Source: an uncultured Ideonella sp. (GTDB lineage Bacteria > Pseudomonadota > Gammaproteobacteria > Burkholderiales > Burkholderiaceae). From it: DNA of 6,983 bases. The position numbers and the translations under genes were made by a program. Shown one piece after another: positions 5,997 through 6,983 of this stretch. Under the pieces are notes generated by a model. The model was not told where the DNA came from, did no database searches, and was given only the letters and a program-made list of their open reading frames with translations. Position 1 is the stretch's first letter; each line of letters begins with the position of its first letter. The stretch is taken from positions 1 through 6,983 of the forward strand of contig CAMLGG010000270.1 in NCBI GenBank assembly GCA_946479475.1, written 5' to 3'.

Positions 5997-6002
5997 ATTA
6001 TA
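5997..6002 (-). promoter_or_regulatory. Consensus -10 box between trmD and rplS
   Basis: The minus strand reads exactly TATAAT just after the trmD stop, in otherwise GC-rich DNA. The best -35 candidate is TTGCCG (6027-6022) at a long 19-base spacing. A TTGAGC at 6016-6011 is too close (8 bases) to count. Together they suggest an internal promoter that lets L19 be made in excess of the low-abundance enzyme TrmD. Confidence 0.5.
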
Positions 6003-6012
6003 GCCCAGCCGC

Positions 6013-6768
6013 TCAAGTCGTCGGCAACTGGGCCAGGAACCGCTCGTCCTGTGCGCTGAGCCGCCCGGCAGCGCGGGCCGCCGCGATCAGGTCCGGCCGG
6101 CGGCGTGCCGTGAGCGCCAGCGACTGCTCGCGCCGCCACCGGGCGATCGCCGCATGGTGGCCCGAAAGCAGGACGGGTGGCACCGGCAGCGGACCTTCGG
6201 GCGTCTGCAGCACTTCCGGGCGGCTGTAGTGCGGGCAGTCGAGCAGGCCATCCTCGAAGCTGTCCTGCTCGTGCGAGCGCGGGTCTGCCAACACGCCAGG
6301 CTGCAGGCGGGCGATGCCGTCCAGCAGCGCCAGTGCCGGCAACTCGCCGCCCGAGAGCACGAAATCGCCGAGGCTGAGCTCCAGATCGACGTGGCGGTCG
6401 AGGAAGCGCTGGTCCACGCCCTCGTAGCGCCCGCACAGGAGGACCGCGCCCGGACCGGCCGCCATCTCCCGCAGCAGGGCCTGGTCGATGCGCCGCCCGG
6501 TCGGGCTGAAGTGGATGAGCGGCGCCGGCCCGGGCCTGTCCGCGCGCACGGCGGCCAACGCACGCTCCAGCGGCTCGGCCAGCATCACCATGCCCGGCCC
6601 GCCGCCGAAGGGCCGGTCATCCACCCGGCGATAGTTGCCTTCTGCGTGGTCGCGCAGCGGCCAGAGCCGCACTTCGACCTGGCCCGTTTCAAACGCGCGG
6701 CGCGTCACGCCCTGCGTCATGAACGGGGCGAACAGTTCGGGAAACAGCGTGATGACGTCGAAGCGCAC
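6013..6768 (-). CDS. trmD: tRNA (guanine-N1-)-methyltransferase
   Basis: TrmD uses S-adenosylmethionine to make m1G37 next to the anticodon, preventing +1 frameshifting; it is a cytoplasmic trefoil-knot (SPOUT) dimer. The 251-residue chain is full length. It contains [11 protein letters not shown] (50-60), the knot motifs [11 protein letters not shown] (111-121) and [15 protein letters not shown] (131-145), and the catalytic region with Arg154 and Asp169 at the same numbers as the E. coli and Haemophilus enzymes. [13 protein letters not shown] (175-187) and [13 protein letters not shown] (200-212) complete the C-terminal domain. The start is GTG 6768-6766, giving (M)[12 protein letters not shown], the normal family N-terminus; the ribosome binding site is weak. 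rimM ends 12 bases upstream on the same strand, so the two are co-transcribed; rplS follows after 136 bp. Confidence 0.98.
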   Translation of the reverse strand: MRFDVITLFPELFAPFMTQGVTRRAFETGQVEVRLWPLRDHAEGNYRRVDDRPFGGGPGMVMLAEPLERALAAVRADRPGPAPLIHFSPTGRRIDQALLREMAAGPGAVLLCGRYEGVDQRFLDRHVDLELSLGDFVLSGGELPALALLDGIARLQPGVLADPRSHEQDSFEDGLLDCPHYSRPEVLQTPEGPLPVPPVLLSGHHAAIARWRREQSLALTARRRPDLIAAARAAGRLSAQDERFLAQLPTT

Positions 6769-6780
6769 GAGGCTCGGGCG

Positions 6781-6983
6781 TCAGTAGTCGAGGCCCCAGT
6801 CGACGGTGATGCACCGGCCGGGCAGGTCGACCTGGTCGACATAGGCATCGACGAAGGGAATCAGCCGCTCGGCCTCGTCGCCCTTCGCTTCCGGCGCCGC
6901 ATCGGGCCGCCGAACCCGCAGCACGCAGTGCACGCCGGTGTCCAGCAGGTCGGCCACCGTGCCGAGGGCGGCGCCATCGCGGT
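6781..6983 (-). CDS. rimM: Ribosome maturation factor RimM, C-terminal part (cut by window edge)
   Basis: RimM binds S19 and the 30S head and helps late 30S maturation. The final 66 residues are visible, ending at the TGA on 6783-6781. The segment is the PRC-barrel domain: GAALGTVADLLDTGVHCVLRV, then RLIPFVDAYVDQVDLPGR and the typical last residues VDWGLDY. Between the two is a charged insert of about 15 residues (RRPDAAPEAKGDEAE), where many relatives have a short turn. The N-terminal RimM domain is outside the window. It lies directly before trmD, as in the classical rpsP-rimM-trmD-rplS operon. Confidence 0.93.
   Translation of the reverse strand, partial: RDGAALGTVADLLDTGVHCVLRVRRPDAAPEAKGDEAERLIPFVDAYVDQVDLPGRCITVDWGLDY

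Noticed and set aside
6011..6016. TTGAGC as the -35 box for the rplS TATAAT
   Set aside because: The spacing is only eight bases, too short for a sigma-70 promoter.

Overview
The window is GC-rich and looks like a chromosomal housekeeping stretch of a betaproteobacterium, most likely in the order Burkholderiales (Rubrivivax/Ideonella/Roseateles-like). The assignment rests on the rimM-trmD-rplS order, the rplS product beginning with the [15 protein letters not shown] type of N-terminus, an ArgB carrying the N-terminal helix of arginine-sensitive enzymes, and the orn / M48 protease / rsgA / CobD-like neighbourhood. It is inferred from protein sequence and gene order only; no database search was run.

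Layout, left to right. (1) Positions 1-392, minus: 5' part of argB (arginine biosynthesis), cut by the window edge. (2) 519-803, plus: a small secreted CusF-like copper-binding protein, divergent from argB. (3) 805-1365, minus: orn (oligoribonuclease), convergent with the CusF-like gene with only one base between stop codons. (4) 1422-3589, plus: a two-gene unit of an M48/Ste24-type membrane protease and rsgA (30S maturation GTPase), coupled by a TTGA stop/start overlap and divergent from orn across a 56-bp gap holding an 18-bp dyad. (5) 3600-5356, minus: a Nudix CoA-pyrophosphatase-like gene followed by a CobD/CbiB-like membrane protein gene, convergent with rsgA; the two convergent stop codons sit in opposite arms of one perfect 9-bp hairpin. 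(6) 5523-6983, minus: rimM (3' part), trmD and rplS, the end of the classical rpsP-rimM-trmD-rplS operon, with a consensus TATAAT box giving rplS a possible promoter of its own.

Several genes serve ribosome and RNA metabolism: RimM and RsgA in 30S maturation, TrmD in m1G37 tRNA modification, L19 in the 50S subunit, and Orn in the last step of RNA decay. The others (ArgB, CusF-like, Ste24-like, Nudix, CobD-like) have no obvious joint pathway.

No mobile element, CRISPR array, tRNA or rRNA gene, or defence system is visible. The least ordinary structure is the noncoding and stop-codon region after rplS. Minus-strand bases 5535-5468 can form a 9-bp stem closing three directly adjacent hairpins (6, 8 and 6 bp) with a single unpaired base. 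This is followed by a second stem-loop and then a GC-rich terminator-like hairpin, so about 150 nt are almost wholly structured. This is the best candidate in the window for something undescribed; the rest is conventional.
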